Shown here piece after piece: positions 34,241-45,478 of a stretch of DNA of 64,000 bases. The stretch is from positions 21,288 to 85,287 of the forward strand of contig CAMWLG010000004.1 of assembly GCA_947175035.1 (NCBI GenBank), written 5' to 3'. The stretch is from an uncultured Lachnospiraceae bacterium (GTDB taxonomy: Bacteria > Bacillota > Clostridia > Lachnospirales > Lachnospiraceae). Position 1 is the stretch's first letter. The number at the start of each line of letters is the position of its first letter. Below the pieces are notes generated by a model. It worked only from the letters and a program-made list of their open reading frames with translations. It was not told the origin of the DNA and searched no databases. Position numbers and translations under genes: made by a program.

Positions 34241-34930
34241 ATGAAACATGGTAAGAAATATAACGAGGCTGCAAAGCTTGTAGATCGTGCGACTCTGTAT
34301 GAGCCCGAGGAAGCTATTGCACTGGTAAAGAAAACAGCAACCGCTAAGTTTGACGAGACGATCGAAGTACACATCAGAACAGGATGTGACGGACGTCATG
34401 CTGAGCAGCAGATCCGTGGTGCGGTGGTACTGCCCAACGGAACAGGTAAGACCGTTAAGGTTTTGGTTTTTGCAAAGGGTGATAAGTTGAACGAGGCTGA
34501 GGCTGCGGGCGCTGATTATGTGGGTGGCGAGGAGCTGATCCCCAAGATTCAGAATGATGGATGGCTTGATTTTGACGTAGTGGTAGCTACTCCCGATATG
34601 ATGGGCGTGGTTGGTCGTCTGGGTAAGGTTTTGGGACCTAAGGGTCTGATGCCCAACCCCAAGGCAGGAACCGTCACCATGGATGTGACCAAAGCCGTGG
34701 CTGATATCAAAGCAGGTAAGATCGAGTACAGACTGGACAAGACAAATATCGTGCATGTACCCGTCGGCAAGGCTTCTTTCACCGAGGAGGCCCTGAAAGA
34801 GAACTTTAACGCATTGATGGATGCCATTGTCAAGGCAAGACCCAGCGCACTTAAGGGTCAGTACCTGAGAAGCATCACTCTGACCAGCACCATGGGTCCC
34901 GGCGTGAAGGTCAATGTGGCGAAGTTTTAG
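34241..34930 (+). CDS. rplA: Ribosomal protein L1
   Basis: The 229-residue protein has '[14 protein letters not shown]', '[17 protein letters not shown]', '[18 protein letters not shown]' and the '[14 protein letters not shown]' end, all typical of L1. It builds the L1 stalk and can repress its own operon. GGAGG precedes the ATG. Confidence 0.97.
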   Translation: MKHGKKYNEAAKLVDRATLYEPEEAIALVKKTATAKFDETIEVHIRTGCDGRHAEQQIRGAVVLPNGTGKTVKVLVFAKGDKLNEAEAAGADYVGGEELIPKIQNDGWLDFDVVVATPDMMGVVGRLGKVLGPKGLMPNPKAGTVTMDVTKAVADIKAGKIEYRLDKTNIVHVPVGKASFTEEALKENFNALMDAIVKARPSALKGQYLRSITLTSTMGPGVKVNVAKF

Positions 34931-34944
34931 GTAACAGTTCAGCC
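34931..34944 (+). repeat. 14-base copy of an interspersed repeat end
   Basis: GTAACAGTTCAGCC immediately follows the rplA stop. The same 14 bases form part of the inverted ends of the element at 36411-36590 and recur with one change at 45292. Confidence 0.5.
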
Positions 34945-34951
34945 AAATGTC

Positions 34952-34980
34952 TTGACAGATATTGTATAACATGTTATTCT
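34952..34980 (+). promoter_or_regulatory. Sigma-A promoter for rplJ-rplL
   Basis: A perfect TTGACA (34952-34957) and TATTCT (34975-34980) are 17 bases apart. Transcription from here would include the L10 leader. Confidence 0.65.
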
Positions 34981-35014
34981 TAACACTGTTCCAAGATCCA
35001 CATTTGTGGATATC

Positions 35015-35193
35015 GGAATATATGCCGAAGACAGCAGGTCCCAAAACTTGCGGACAAGACTATCATAGCAAATCAATTGATTTGTGATTGGTAGGTTTGA
35101 TGCAGGGAAGAGGGGTAAGCATAGGACGCCTGCCGAGGAAAGAGTTGATTGCAAAGCAAACTGCGTCTTCCTGTCTTGGGAAGACGCTTTTTT
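35015..35193 (+). ncRNA. Ribosomal protein L10 leader
   Basis: This untranslated stretch before rplJ contains the 'GCCTGCCGAGGAAAGAG' segment typical of the L10 leader family (Rfam RF00557 from memory). It ends in a terminator-like hairpin. In Firmicutes the L10-L12 complex binds this leader and promotes termination when in excess. Exact ends are estimated. Confidence 0.7.
35163..35193 (+). terminator. Attenuator hairpin in the L10 leader
   Basis: GCGTCTTCC (35163-35171) pairs perfectly with GGAAGACGC (35179-35187) over a 7-base loop and is followed by six Ts. It lies 53 bases upstream of rplJ, so it can act only as a regulated attenuator. Confidence 0.85.
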
Positions 35194-35245
35194 CAAACCT
35201 TCGGCTTTGAACGCAAGTTCAGAAAATCTAAAAGGAGGTAAAAAA

Positions 35246-35833
35246 ATGGCAAAGGTTGAATTAAAGCAGCCTATCGTAGAAGAGATTTCTGCTAATATCA
35301 AGGATGCCCAGTCAGTGGTTTTGGTTGATTACCGTGGACTTACTGTTGAGCAGGACACACAGCTTCGTAAGAGTCTGCGTGAGGCGGGAGTCACCTACAA
35401 GGTGTACAAGAACACTTACATGACCCGTGCTTTTAAGGGCACTGATTTTGAAGCTTTGGCTCCTTATCTGGAAGGCCCCAGTGCAGTAGCTATCTCCACT
35501 GAGGATGCAACGGCTCCTGCAAGAGTGCTTTCCGAGTTCGCCAAGAAGGCGGATAAGCTGGAGATCAAGGGTGGAGTAGTAGAAGGCACCGTTTACGATG
35601 CAAAGGGAATGGCTAGAATCGCAAGCATCCCTTCCAGAGAGGTGCTTATCTCCAAGTTGCTTGGCAGCTTGCAGAGTCCGATCACCAATTTTGCCCGTGT
35701 GATGAATCAGTTGGCGGAGAAAGGTGGCGCATCCGCATGTGCTGCACCCGCGGCAGAAGCTCCCGCAGAGGAGGCACCTGCAGCAGAGGCTCCCGCTGAG
35801 GAAGCTCCCGCAGCAGAGACCACCGCTGAGTAA
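35246..35833 (+). CDS. rplJ: Ribosomal protein L10 with Ala/Glu-rich tail
   Basis: The 195-residue protein has the L10 body ('SVVLVDYRGLTVEQDTQLR', 'YKNTYMTRAF', 'LEGPSAVAIS'), which anchors L7/L12 dimers on the 50S stalk. The usual length is about 165-175. The extra 30 residues form an Ala/Pro/Glu-rich tail made of repeated 'PAEEAPAAEA' units. AAAGGAGG precedes ATG 35246. Expression is probably controlled by the leader above. Confidence 0.96.
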   Translation: MAKVELKQPIVEEISANIKDAQSVVLVDYRGLTVEQDTQLRKSLREAGVTYKVYKNTYMTRAFKGTDFEALAPYLEGPSAVAISTEDATAPARVLSEFAKKADKLEIKGGVVEGTVYDAKGMARIASIPSREVLISKLLGSLQSPITNFARVMNQLAEKGGASACAAPAAEAPAEEAPAAEAPAEEAPAAETTAE

Positions 35834-35927
35834 TAGGCGGCGGATGTGTGTTGTCCGGGCCGGATGACATGCACTAAGTAATTGGAATCTTAATTAACAG
35901 AAAATTTTGAAAATGGAGGAAAAAGAA

Positions 35928-36305
35928 ATGGCTAAGTTAACAGCACAGGAATTGATTGATGCTATCAAAGAGTTGTCTGTATTAGAGTTGAATGATTTGG
36001 TAAAGGCTTGCGAGGAGGAGTTCGGCGTATCTGCAGCAGCAGGCGTTGTAGTTCAGGCGGCAGGCGCAGCAGATGGCGGTGCAGCAGAGGAGAAGACCGA
36101 GTTTGATGTAGAGCTGACCGAGGTTGGCGCTGAGAAGGTTAAGGTAATCAAGGTTGTTCGTGAGATTACTGGTCTTGGCTTGAAGGAAGCTAAGGACGCT
36201 GTTGAGGGTGCTCCCAAGGTAATCAAAGAGGGCGCTTCCAAGGATGAGGCTGAGGAGATCAAGAAGAAACTTGAGGAAGTTGGCGCTAAGGCTACCCTTA
36301 AGTAA
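35928..36305 (+). CDS. rplL: Ribosomal protein L7/L12
   Basis: The 125-residue protein has the N-terminal dimerisation helix pair ('[20 protein letters not shown]'), an Ala-rich hinge, and the factor-binding C-terminal domain ('[19 protein letters not shown]', '[11 protein letters not shown]'). GGAGG precedes ATG 35928; the earlier in-frame ATG at 35913 lies on the ribosome site side and is not used. Confidence 0.97.
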   Translation: MAKLTAQELIDAIKELSVLELNDLVKACEEEFGVSAAAGVVVQAAGAADGGAAEEKTEFDVELTEVGAEKVKVIKVVREITGLGLKEAKDAVEGAPKVIKEGASKDEAEEIKKKLEEVGAKATLK

Positions 36306-36350
36306 GGTGATTTTCAAAGCGGCACAAGAGAACAGAGATCAAATGTTAAA

Positions 36351-36382
36351 ACGGCTCCCGTATATTGACGGGGGCTGTTTTT
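36351..36382 (+). terminator. Intrinsic terminator after rplL
   Basis: ACGGCTCCCGT pairs with ACGGGGGCTGT (two wobble pairs) over a 6-base loop and is followed by TTTTT. Confidence 0.75.
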
Positions 36383-36410
36383 AGGTACACTCCGATGCAT
36401 AGTGGAAAAG

Positions 36411-36590
36411 TTTGTAACAGTTCAGCCCTCACATTCATAAAAGCGTCTGCTTCGCATCCGTCGCCGCTTTGCGGCTCACCTTTTATTTCATATGAGGGCG
36501 CTCCGCTCATGAAATAATTTATAATCAGTGCTTTGTGTGCAAGCACCCACGCACAGCTTACAAATTATTTCATGGCTGAACTGTTACAAA
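36411..36590. repeat. 180-bp MITE-like element with perfect 17-bp inverted ends
   Basis: TTTGTAACAGTTCAGCC at the left end is matched exactly, inverted, by GGCTGAACTGTTACAAA at the right end. Inside are two further hairpins: the CCCTCA...AAAAG region pairs with CTTTTATTTCATATGAGGG, and CATGAAATAATTT pairs with AAATTATTTCATG. There is no coding potential. Its left end recurs at 45292-45321 (29 of 30 bases) and 34931-34944. Confidence 0.75.
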
Positions 36591-36616
36591 AATTTTGAAA
36601 ATTCATAAAATATTTC

Positions 36617-36645
36617 TTGACCGCTTTTCCAATTTGTGCTAATAT
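36617..36645 (+). promoter_or_regulatory. Sigma-A promoter for rpoB-rpoC
   Basis: TTGACC (36617-36622) and TAATAT (36640-36645) are separated by 17 bases, directly after the inverted-repeat element and about 74 bases before the rpoB start. It makes rpoBC independent of rplJL. Confidence 0.7.
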
Positions 36646-36718
36646 GGATGATGCACTATTGTGTATAGTGCGCTTATTTTGCGTATATGTAAATCAAGAA
36701 AAACGGGGTGAAATGTCA

Positions 36719-39700
36719 ATGGAAAAGAACAGAATACGTCCCATGGCCGGCAGTAAGGTTATGCGTATGAGTTACTCAAGACAGAAAGAGGTTCTGGAGA
36801 TGCCCAATCTGATTGAGGTTCAGAAGGACTCTTATCAGTGGTTTTTGGATGAAGGCTTAAAAGAAGTCTTCGACGATATCTCCCCAATCGCTGATTACAG
36901 CGGTTCCTTGAGCCTTGAGTTTGTGGACTTTGAGCTGTGCAGGGATGATGTGAAGTATTCTATTGAGGAGTGCAAGGAGAGAGATGCTACTTACGCGGCT
37001 CCCTTGAAGGTAAAGGTGCGCCTTTACAACAAGGAGAAGGAGGAGATCAGCGAGCATGAGATTTTCATGGGTGATCTGCCGTTGATGACGGAGACGGGAA
37101 CTTTTGTGATCAATGGCGCGGAGCGTGTCATCGTAAGCCAGCTGGTGCGTTCTCCTGGAATCTATTATGGCGTAGGCCATGATAAGATTGGTAAGAAACT
37201 GTTCTCCTGTACGGTGATTCCCAACCGTGGCGCATGGTTGGAGTATGAGACGGATTCCAATGATGTTTTTTATGTGCGTGTGGATAGAACCCGTAAAGTG
37301 CCTATCACCGTATTGATCCGTGCGCTGGGCATTGGTACCAACGACGAGATTCGTGAGGTGTTTGGAGACGAGCCCAAGATTGAGGCAAGCTTTGGCAAGG
37401 ACACTGCTGAGAATTATCAGGAGGGTCTGCTTGAGCTGTATAAAAAGATTCGTCCCGGCGAGCCTTTGAGTGTTGAGAGCGCGGAGAGCCTGATCAACGC
37501 TATGTTTTTTGACCCCAGAAGATATGATTTGGCCAAGGTTGGCAGATATAAATTTAATAAGAAGCTGGCATTTAGGAATAGAATCCGGCATCAGATCCTG
37601 GCGGCTGACGTCATCGATCCCTCCACGGGAGAGGTATTGGCAAGCGCGGGGGACAAGGTGACGGTAGAGCTTGCGGATGCTATTCAGGATGCCGCCGTGC
37701 CCTTTGTCTACATTCAGACGGAGGAGAAGAATGTCAAGGTTCTCTCCAATATGATGGTGGATATCACTAATTTCATTGATTGTAATCCCAGAGACTTCGG
37801 TATTCGCGAGCGCGTTTATTATCCTGTTTTGGCGCAGATTTTGGAGGAGTTCTCTGAGGATCCCGAGAAGCTTGGCGAGGCAATCAAGAAGAATGTACAT
37901 GAGTTGGTGCCCAAGCATATCACCAAGGAAGATATCATTGCTTCCATCAATTATAATATGCATTTGGAGTATGGTCTGGGAAATGATGATGATATTGACC
38001 ATCTGGGCAACAGACGTATCCGCGCGGTGGGTGAGCTTTTGCAGAATCAGTACCGCATCGGTCTGTCCAGAATGGAACGTGTGGTTCGCGAGCGTATGAC
38101 CACCCATGATGCGGAGGATATCTCTCCCCAGAGCCTGATCAATATTAAACCTGTCACAGCGGCAGTGAAGGAATTCTTTGGTTCTTCCCAGTTGTCACAG
38201 TTTATGGATCAGAACAATCCGCTGGGCGAGTTGACCCATAAGAGACGTCTGTCAGCGTTGGGCCCTGGTGGTCTCTCCAGAGACCGTGCAGGATTCGAGG
38301 TGCGTGACGTGCATTATTCCCACTATGGAAGAATGTGCCCCATTGAGACGCCTGAAGGACCCAACATTGGTTTGATCAACTCTCTTGCCAGCTATGCAAG
38401 GATCAATGAATATGGATTTGTGGAGGCCCCTTATCGCAAGATTGACAAGTCCGATACCGCCAATCCCCGTGTAACGGAGGAGGTGGTATATATGACCGCC
38501 GACGAGGAGGATAATTTCCACGTGGCTCAGGCAAATGAAGCGTTGGACGAGAACGGACATTTTGTCCGCAACATGGTTTCCGGCCGTTACCGCGAGGAGA
38601 CGCAGGCTTATCCAAAGGCCATGTTTGACTACATGGACGTGTCTCCTAAGATGGTGTTCTCCGTAGCTACCGCATTGATTCCTTTCTTGGAGAATGATGA
38701 CGCAAACCGTGCGTTGATGGGTTCTAACATGCAGCGTCAGGCAGTGCCGCTTTTGACCACGGAGGCTCCTGTGGTGGGTACCGGTATGGAGGTTAAGACT
38801 GCCGTGGACTCCGGTGTCTGCGTGGTGGCTAAGAAGGCGGGCACGGTTACTTATGTGTCTTCCAGTATGATACGTATCGCCTATGATGACGGTGAGAAGG
38901 CGGAGTTCCATTTGACGAAATTCTCCCGTTCTAACCAGTCAAACTGCTACAATCAGAAGCCCATTGTGTTCAAGGGCGATCATGTGGCAGAGGGACAGGT
39001 GATTGCGGATGGACCTTCTACCTCCATGGGTGAGCTGGCATTGGGTAAGAACCCGTTGATCGGTTTCATGACATGGGAAGGCTATAACTACGAGGATGCC
39101 GTGCTTTTGAGTGAGAGATTGGTGCAGGAGGATGTGTATACCTCCGTGCATATTGAGGAATACGAGGCGGAGGCCCGCGATACCAAGCTGGGGCCTGAGG
39201 AGATCACACGTGATGTGCCCGGTGTGGGTGATGACGCTTTGAAGGATTTGGATGACAGAGGCATCATCCGTATCGGAGCGGAAGTTCGTGCCGGAGATAT
39301 TCTGGTGGGCAAGGTGACTCCCAAGGGAGAGACCGAGCTGACCGCTGAGGAGAGACTGCTCCGCGCCATTTTTGGCGAAAAGGCGAGAGAGGTGCGCGAT
39401 ACCTCTTTGAAGGTTCCTCATGGAGAATATGGAATTGTTGTGGATGCCAAGGTATTTACCAGGGAGAATAGTGACGAGTTGTCTCCGGGGGTAAATCAGG
39501 CAGTTCGTATTTATATTGCACAGAAGAGAAAGATTTCCGTGGGTGACAAGATGGCTGGCCGTCACGGTAACAAGGGTGTGGTTTCGCGTGTGCTTCCCGT
39601 GGAGGATATGCCTTACCTGCCCAATGGACGTCCTCTGGATATCGTGCTGAATCCTTTGGGTGTGCCTTCCCGTATGAACATTGGACAGGTATTGGAGATT

Positions 39701-40648
39701 CATTTGTCTCTGGCTGCCAAAGCTCTGGGATTCAATGTGGCTACCCCCGTGTTCGACGGTGCAAATGAGCATGATATCATGGACACGCTGGATTTGGCGA
39801 ATGATTTTGTAAACCTTCCTTTTGACGAGGCAGAGGCAAAGGAATGGAAGGCGGAAGGGACTACCCTCACCGCGGATGGCAAGGAGTGGAACGGGGAGAC
39901 TTTTGAGAGCAAGCATAAAGCAGAATTGCTTCCCGAGGTGCTGCAATATCTTTCCGAGAATAGAGAACACAGAGGACTTTGGAAGGGGGTTCCCATCTCC
40001 CGCGATGGTAAGGTGCGTCTGCGTGACGGCAGAACCGGAGAATATTTCGACGGGCCTGTTACCATTGGCCACATGCATTATTTGAAGCTGCACCATCTGG
40101 TGGATGACAAGATTCACGCGCGTTCCACTGGACCGTATTCGCTGGTAACACAGCAGCCCTTAGGTGGTAAGGCGCAGTTTGGCGGACAGCGTTTTGGTGA
40201 GATGGAAGTTTGGGCTTTGGAGGCATACGGGGCGTCCTACACATTGCAGGAAATCCTGACTGTGAAATCCGATGATGTGGTGGGTCGTGTAAAGACTTAC
40301 GAGGCAATCATCAAGGGTGATAATATCCCTGAGCCTGGAATCCCCGAGTCCTTTAAGGTGCTGCTTAAGGAACTGCAGGCACTGGGTCTGGATGTGCGTG
40401 TCTTGCGTGAGGATCAGACAGAGGTTGAGATCATGGAGACCATTGATTATGGTGATACGGATTACCGTTATGAGATGGAGGGTGATCGCAAGTATGATGA
40501 CTATGATAACAATTCCTTGGGCGAGTTGGGTTATCAGGCACAGGAATTCGATTCGGAGAGCGGTGAATTGATAAGCTCCGAGGACGAGGCTGACTATGCG
40601 GATGATGATTATTTAGATGATGACTTTGACGGCGACGATGAATTGTAA
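36719..40648 (+). CDS. rpoB: DNA-directed RNA polymerase subunit beta
   Basis: The 1309-residue protein contains all beta-subunit landmarks: '[27 protein letters not shown]' (rifampicin pocket, quoted here in parts), '[14 protein letters not shown]', '[15 protein letters not shown]', and '[15 protein letters not shown]'. The rifampicin-site residues look wild type ([13 protein letters not shown]). The C-terminus is extended by a very acidic tail ending DDEL. GGGGTG is 8 bases before ATG 36719; an ATG at 36713 is too close to that site. Confidence 0.98.
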   Translation: MEKNRIRPMAGSKVMRMSYSRQKEVLEMPNLIEVQKDSYQWFLDEGLKEVFDDISPIADYSGSLSLEFVDFELCRDDVKYSIEECKERDATYAAPLKVKVRLYNKEKEEISEHEIFMGDLPLMTETGTFVINGAERVIVSQLVRSPGIYYGVGHDKIGKKLFSCTVIPNRGAWLEYETDSNDVFYVRVDRTRKVPITVLIRALGIGTNDEIREVFGDEPKIEASFGKDTAENYQEGLLELYKKIRPGEPLSVESAESLINAMFFDPRRYDLAKVGRYKFNKKLAFRNRIRHQILAADVIDPSTGEVLASAGDKVTVELADAIQDAAVPFVYIQTEEKNVKVLSNMMVDITNFIDCNPRDFGIRERVYYPVLAQILEEFSEDPEKLGEAIKKNVHELVPKHITKEDIIASINYNMHLEYGLGNDDDIDHLGNRRIRAVGELLQNQYRIGLSRMERVVRERMTTHDAEDISPQSLINIKPVTAAVKEFFGSSQLSQFMDQNNPLGELTHKRRLSALGPGGLSRDRAGFEVRDVHYSHYGRMCPIETPEGPNIGLINSLASYARINEYGFVEAPYRKIDKSDTANPRVTEEVVYMTADEEDNFHVAQANEALDENGHFVRNMVSGRYREETQAYPKAMFDYMDVSPKMVFSVATALIPFLENDDANRALMGSNMQRQAVPLLTTEAPVVGTGMEVKTAVDSGVCVVAKKAGTVTYVSSSMIRIAYDDGEKAEFHLTKFSRSNQSNCYNQKPIVFKGDHVAEGQVIADGPSTSMGELALGKNPLIGFMTWEGYNYEDAVLLSERLVQEDVYTSVHIEEYEAEARDTKLGPEEITRDVPGVGDDALKDLDDRGIIRIGAEVRAGDILVGKVTPKGETELTAEERLLRAIFGEKAREVRDTSLKVPHGEYGIVVDAKVFTRENSDELSPGVNQAVRIYIAQKRKISVGDKMAGRHGNKGVVSRVLPVEDMPYLPNGRPLDIVLNPLGVPSRMNIGQVLEIHLSLAAKALGFNVATPVFDGANEHDIMDTLDLANDFVNLPFDEAEAKEWKAEGTTLTADGKEWNGETFESKHKAELLPEVLQYLSENREHRGLWKGVPISRDGKVRLRDGRTGEYFDGPVTIGHMHYLKLHHLVDDKIHARSTGPYSLVTQQPLGGKAQFGGQRFGEMEVWALEAYGASYTLQEILTVKSDDVVGRVKTYEAIIKGDNIPEPGIPESFKVLLKELQALGLDVRVLREDQTEVEIMETIDYGDTDYRYEMEGDRKYDDYDNNSLGELGYQAQEFDSESGELISSEDEADYADDDYLDDDFDGDDEL

Positions 40649-40668
40649 AATAGAAAGGGAGTGCCAAC

Positions 40669-43600
40669 ATGCCAGAAACAAGAACGGAAAATTACCAGCC
40701 CATGACATTTGATGCTATTGAGATCGGATTAGCGTCACCCGACAAGATTCGTGAGTGGTCCCACGGCGAGGTGTTAAAGCCGGAGACGATCAACTACAGA
40801 ACCTTGAAGCCCGAGAGAGACGGCTTGTTCTGTGAGAAGATTTTCGGCCCCAGCAAGGATTGGGAGTGTCATTGTGGTAAATATAAGAAAATTAGATATA
40901 AGGGCGTGGTCTGTGACAGATGCGGCGTGGAAGTGACCAAGGCCAGCGTCCGCAGAGAGCGCATGGGACATATCGAGCTTGCAGCTCCGGTGTCTCATAT
41001 CTGGTACTTTAAGGGAATCCCCAGCCGTATGGGATTGATTCTGGATTTGTCGCCCAGGGTGCTGGAGAAGGTGTTGTATTTTGCATCCTATATTGTGTTG
41101 GATGCGGGAGAGTCTAATCTGGAATATAAGCAGGTGCTCTCCGAGAAGGAATATCAGGATGCCAGGGAAACATGGGGCAATAAGTTCCGTGTGGGAATGG
41201 GTGCGGAGGCAATCAAGGAATTGCTGCAGGCAGTTGACTTGGAAGCCGAGGCTGTAGAGTTGAAAGCAGGGCTTAAGGAATCCTCCGGTCAGAAGCGTGC
41301 CCGCATCATCAAGAGACTTGAAGTGGTGGAGGCTTTCCGCGGTTCAGGCAATCTTCCCGAGTGGATGATTATGGACGTGGTGCCCGTGATCCCGCCTGAT
41401 TTGCGGCCTATGGTTCAGTTGGATGGCGGTCGTTTTGCCACCTCCGATTTGAACGATCTGTATAGAAGAATCATCAATAGAAACAATCGTTTGAAGAGAT
41501 TGTTGGAGCTGGGGGCGCCTGATATTATCGTGCGCAACGAGAAGCGTATGCTGCAGGAAGCTGTTGATGCGCTGATCGACAATGGCAGGCGCGGACGTCC
41601 GGTTACCGGACCTGGCAACAGAGCGCTCAAATCCCTGTCTGATATGTTGAAGGGTAAATCCGGACGTTTCCGTCAGAATCTGTTGGGTAAGCGTGTGGAC
41701 TACTCGGGACGTTCCGTTATCGTGGTTGGACCTGAGTTGAAGATCTATCAGTGTGGTCTGCCTAAGGAGATGGCGATTGAGTTGTTTAAGCCCTTCGTGA
41801 TGAAAGAATTGGTTGCAAAGGGAATCAGTCAGAATATAAAGAATGCAAAGAAGTTGGTGGAGAGATTGGATACCAGCGTATGGGATGTGCTGGAGGAGGT
41901 CATCAAGGAGCATCCCGTGATGCTGAACCGCGCACCGACATTACACAGACTGGGCATTCAGGCATTTGAGCCCATCTTGGTAGAGGGTAAGGCAATCAAG
42001 CTGCATCCTTTGGTTTGTACCGCGTTTAATGCGGATTTCGACGGAGACCAGATGGCGGTGCATCTTCCCCTGTCTGTTGAGGCTCAGGCGGAGTGTAGAT
42101 TCCTCCTGCTGTCCCCCAACAATCTTTTGAAGCCTTCCGATGGAGGCCCCGTGGCGGTTCCTTCCCAGGATATGGTGTTGGGTATCTATTATCTGACCCA
42201 GGAGAGAGAGGGTGCGAAGGGCGAAGGGAAGTTCTTCAAGAGTGTCAACGAGGCAATCCTGGCATATGAGAACCAGGTCATCACACTGCATTCCAAAATC
42301 CTTGTGCGCGTGACTAAGACGGATGCCGAGGGCAATGTAGTTACGGGCAATGTAGAGTCCACTTTGGGAAGATTTCTTTTCAATGAGATTCTTCCTCAGG
42401 ATTTGGGATTTGTGGAGAGAAACACACCGGAGGATCTGTTGAAGCTGGAGGTTGACTTCCATGTGGGCAAGAAGGGACTGAAGCAGATTCTTGAGAAGGT
42501 TATCAACACCCATGGTGCATCCAGAACCGCCGAAGTGTTGGATGATGTGAAGACGATCGGTTATAAATATTCCACGAGAGCTGCTATGACAGTATCCATT
42601 TCCGATATGACAGTGCCTGCCAAGAAGCCGGAGATGCTGGCGGCTGCCCAGGCGACAGTTGACAAGATTTCCGCGAATTTCCGACGCGGTCTGATCACCG
42701 AGGAGGAGAGATACCGGGCTGTGGTGGAGACTTGGAACGAGACGGATAAAGAGCTGACAGAGGTATTGTTGGCAGGATTGGATAAATATAATAATATCTT
42801 CATGATGGCGGACTCCGGAGCCCGTGGTTCCAACCAGCAGATCAAGCAGCTGGCGGGTATGCGTGGTTTGATGGCTGATACAATGGGAAGAACCATTGAG
42901 CTGCCGATCAAATCCAACTTCCGTGAGGGCTTGGACGTGTTGGAGTATTTCATGTCAGCCCATGGTGCGCGTAAAGGTTTGTCTGATACCGCGCTTCGTA
43001 CTGCCGACTCCGGTTATCTGACCCGTCGAATGGTTGACGTGTCTCAGGAGCTTTCGATTCGTGAGGTGGATTGCAGCGAGGGCAGGGATGATATCCCCGG
43101 TATGGTCGTGAAGGCGTTCATGGACGGCAAGGAGACCATCGAGGGATTGAAAGACCGTATCACCGGGCGTTACACTTGTGAGGAGATCAAGGACAATCAG
43201 GGTAATATTATTGTAAAGAGAAACCATATGATCACGCCCAGCCGTGCGGCAAAGATACTGACTGTGGGCGTGGACGAGGCAGGGGAGCCCATCAAGGAAG
43301 TGAAAATCCGTACCATATTGACCTGCCGCTCCCATGTGGGTATCTGTGCGAAATGTTATGGCGCGAATATGGCTACAGGCGAGGCTGTGCAAGTGGGTGA
43401 GGCCGTGGGTATTATTGCGGCGCAGTCCATCGGTGAGCCCGGTACTCAGCTTACTATGAGAACCTTCCATGCCGGTGGTGTGGCAGGTGACGATATCACA
43501 CAGGGTCTTCCCCGTGTGGAGGAGCTTTTCGAGGCCCGTAAGCCCAAGGGACTTGCGATTATCGCGGAGTTCGGCGGCAAGGCTGAGATCAAGGATACCA

Positions 43601-44346
43601 AGAAAAAGCGCGAGGTGGTCATCACCAACGATGAGACAGGCGAGTCCAAGGCATATTTGATTCCTTATGGCTCACGTATCAAGATTGTGGATGGACAGAT
43701 GCTGGAGGCCGGCGACGAGCTGACAGAAGGTTCCGTGAATCCCCATGATCTGTTGAAAATCAAGGGAATTCGTGCGGTACAGGACTACATGCTCCGGGAG
43801 GTACAGCGTGTGTACCGCTTGCAGGGTGTGGATATCTCCGATAAACACATCGAAGTCTTGGTTCGCCAGATGCTGAAGAAGGTTCGTATTGAGAATAACG
43901 GCGATACGGATTTCCTGCCTGGCACATTGGTGGATGTGTTGGATTATGAGGAAATGAATGAGAGATTGATTGCTGAGGGCAAGGAACCTGCTGAGGGCAA
44001 GAGAATCATCCTTGGTATTACCAAGGCTGCCCTTGCAACGGACTCCTTCCTGTCCGCAGCGTCCTTCCAGGAGACCACCAAGGTATTGACCGAGGCGGCG
44101 ATTAAGGGTAAGGTAGATAACCTGATTGGCTTGAAGGAGAACGTTATCATCGGTAAACTGATTCCTGTGGGAACGGGTATGAAGAGATACCGCAACACCA
44201 AGCTGAGCACGGATAATCTCCTGACGATTGATTATGACGAGGAAACCGTGGATGAGGATGCGGAGATCAGCTTCGACGAGGGTCTGGATGAGGAAGTGCA
44301 GGCACCTGAGATGGAAGAGCTTGTGACTGCAGACAGTAACGAATAG
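40669..44346 (+). CDS. rpoC: DNA-directed RNA polymerase subunit beta'
   Basis: The 1225-residue protein has the N-terminal zinc ribbon ('[20 protein letters not shown]'), the catalytic '[12 protein letters not shown]' with three metal-binding aspartates, the bridge and trigger regions ('[20 protein letters not shown]', '[14 protein letters not shown]'), and a second zinc site ('[13 protein letters not shown]'). It lies 20 bases after rpoB with GAAAGGGAG before the ATG and is co-transcribed with it. The tail is acidic. Confidence 0.98.
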   Translation: MPETRTENYQPMTFDAIEIGLASPDKIREWSHGEVLKPETINYRTLKPERDGLFCEKIFGPSKDWECHCGKYKKIRYKGVVCDRCGVEVTKASVRRERMGHIELAAPVSHIWYFKGIPSRMGLILDLSPRVLEKVLYFASYIVLDAGESNLEYKQVLSEKEYQDARETWGNKFRVGMGAEAIKELLQAVDLEAEAVELKAGLKESSGQKRARIIKRLEVVEAFRGSGNLPEWMIMDVVPVIPPDLRPMVQLDGGRFATSDLNDLYRRIINRNNRLKRLLELGAPDIIVRNEKRMLQEAVDALIDNGRRGRPVTGPGNRALKSLSDMLKGKSGRFRQNLLGKRVDYSGRSVIVVGPELKIYQCGLPKEMAIELFKPFVMKELVAKGISQNIKNAKKLVERLDTSVWDVLEEVIKEHPVMLNRAPTLHRLGIQAFEPILVEGKAIKLHPLVCTAFNADFDGDQMAVHLPLSVEAQAECRFLLLSPNNLLKPSDGGPVAVPSQDMVLGIYYLTQEREGAKGEGKFFKSVNEAILAYENQVITLHSKILVRVTKTDAEGNVVTGNVESTLGRFLFNEILPQDLGFVERNTPEDLLKLEVDFHVGKKGLKQILEKVINTHGASRTAEVLDDVKTIGYKYSTRAAMTVSISDMTVPAKKPEMLAAAQATVDKISANFRRGLITEEERYRAVVETWNETDKELTEVLLAGLDKYNNIFMMADSGARGSNQQIKQLAGMRGLMADTMGRTIELPIKSNFREGLDVLEYFMSAHGARKGLSDTALRTADSGYLTRRMVDVSQELSIREVDCSEGRDDIPGMVVKAFMDGKETIEGLKDRITGRYTCEEIKDNQGNIIVKRNHMITPSRAAKILTVGVDEAGEPIKEVKIRTILTCRSHVGICAKCYGANMATGEAVQVGEAVGIIAAQSIGEPGTQLTMRTFHAGGVAGDDITQGLPRVEELFEARKPKGLAIIAEFGGKAEIKDTKKKREVVITNDETGESKAYLIPYGSRIKIVDGQMLEAGDELTEGSVNPHDLLKIKGIRAVQDYMLREVQRVYRLQGVDISDKHIEVLVRQMLKKVRIENNGDTDFLPGTLVDVLDYEEMNERLIAEGKEPAEGKRIILGITKAALATDSFLSAASFQETTKVLTEAAIKGKVDNLIGLKENVIIGKLIPVGTGMKRYRNTKLSTDNLLTIDYDEETVDEDAEISFDEGLDEEVQAPEMEELVTADSNE

Positions 44347-44361
44347 TTTTTGTTAAATCAA

Positions 44362-44393
44362 AAAGCTGTGGCGTAGCAATATGCCACAGCTTT
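44362..44393 (+). terminator. Hairpin after rpoC
   Basis: AAAGCTGTGGC pairs perfectly with GCCACAGCTTT over a 10-base loop. The T-run is short, so termination may be partial, and rfbD just downstream could be reached by read-through. Confidence 0.65.
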
Positions 44394-44428
44394 CAATGGT
44401 GTGCAGGGTTGCACAGATGGGAGTGAAA

Positions 44429-45289
44429 ATGAAGGTTTTAGTGACAGGGGTTAAGGGACAGCTTGGTTTTGACGTGGTAAACGAGCTTAAGGGCAGAGGA
44501 CACGAGGCGATAGGCGTGGATATTCAGGAGATGGATATCACGGATGCAGGCAGTGTGGACAAAGTGATCAAAGCGGCTGCGCCGGATGCAGTCATTCATT
44601 GCGCAGCTTACACGGCGGTGGATGCGGCGGAAGACAATGAGGAGCTGTGCCGCAGGGTGAACGCGGAGGGCACGCAGAATATTGCGAATGTCTGTAGAGA
44701 TCTGGGTATCAAGATGATTTATATCAGCACGGACTATGTGTTTGGAGGACAGGGGGAGCGCCCATGGGAGCCTGATGACGAGAGGGATCCTCAGAGCGTG
44801 TACGGTCAGACCAAATACGAGGGAGAGCTGGCGGTCCAGAATACTTTGGACAAGTATTTTATTGTGCGCATTGCGTGGGTGTTTGGCATTAATGGTAAGA
44901 ACTTTGTCAAGACGATGCTGAAGCTGGCAGAGACCCACGATACACTCACGGTTGTGAATGACCAGTTTGGTTCCCCCACCTATACCTTTGATCTGGCAAA
45001 GCTTCTTGTGGATATGGTGGAGACGGAAAAGTATGGCGTCTACCATGCTACCAACGAGGGGATCTGTTCATGGTATGAATTCGCCTGCGCTATTTTTGAA
45101 AAGGCAGGGCTTGGAGACAAGATGACAGTGAAGCCTGTGACCACGGCGGAGTATGGCGCCAAGGCAACGCGTCCTTTCAACAGCCGTATGAGCAAGGAGA
45201 AGCTGATCGAGAACGGATTCCATAAGCTTCCCACATGGCAGGATGCTTTGGGGAGATACCTGGAGGCGTTAAACGGGCGGACGGAGTGA
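44429..45289 (+). CDS. rfbD: dTDP-4-dehydrorhamnose reductase
   Basis: The 286-residue short-chain-type reductase shows 'VLVTGVKGQLGFDVVNEL', 'VIHCAAYTAVDAAEDN', 'YISTDYVFGG', the catalytic 'YGQTKYEGE' (Tyr and Lys), and 'FGSPTYTFDLA'. It makes dTDP-L-rhamnose for surface polysaccharides. GGGAG precedes ATG 44429; the longer upstream frame runs through the rpoC terminator. Its position between rpoC and rpsL is unusual. The rmlA, rmlB and rmlC partners are not in this window. Confidence 0.9.
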   Translation: MKVLVTGVKGQLGFDVVNELKGRGHEAIGVDIQEMDITDAGSVDKVIKAAAPDAVIHCAAYTAVDAAEDNEELCRRVNAEGTQNIANVCRDLGIKMIYISTDYVFGGQGERPWEPDDERDPQSVYGQTKYEGELAVQNTLDKYFIVRIAWVFGINGKNFVKTMLKLAETHDTLTVVNDQFGSPTYTFDLAKLLVDMVETEKYGVYHATNEGICSWYEFACAIFEKAGLGDKMTVKPVTTAEYGAKATRPFNSRMSKEKLIENGFHKLPTWQDALGRYLEALNGRTE

Positions 45290-45291
45290 AT

Positions 45292-45321
45292 GTTACAGTT
45301 CAGCCCTCACATTCATAAAAG
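45292..45321 (+). repeat. Truncated copy of the inverted-repeat element
   Basis: These 30 bases match 36414-36443 at 29 positions. No matching right end is found downstream. The copy sits between rfbD and the rpsL promoter. Confidence 0.6.
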
Positions 45322-45344
45322 GTATCAAATAGTGAAAAAATATG

Positions 45345-45373
45345 TTGACAACACGCTTGCGAACAAGTATACT
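45345..45373 (+). promoter_or_regulatory. Sigma-A promoter for rpsL
   Basis: A perfect TTGACA (45345-45350) and TATACT (45368-45373) are 17 bases apart, about 105 bases before rpsL. Confidence 0.8.
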
Positions 45374-45478
45374 GTTTTAGTGTGCCCGTAATGGGTGCGC
45401 TATGCCTGCAGGCGTGTTGTTTTGCCTGTATGCATAATTTACCAAGAATAATTTATAATAAGAAAGAGGTGAGACAGA

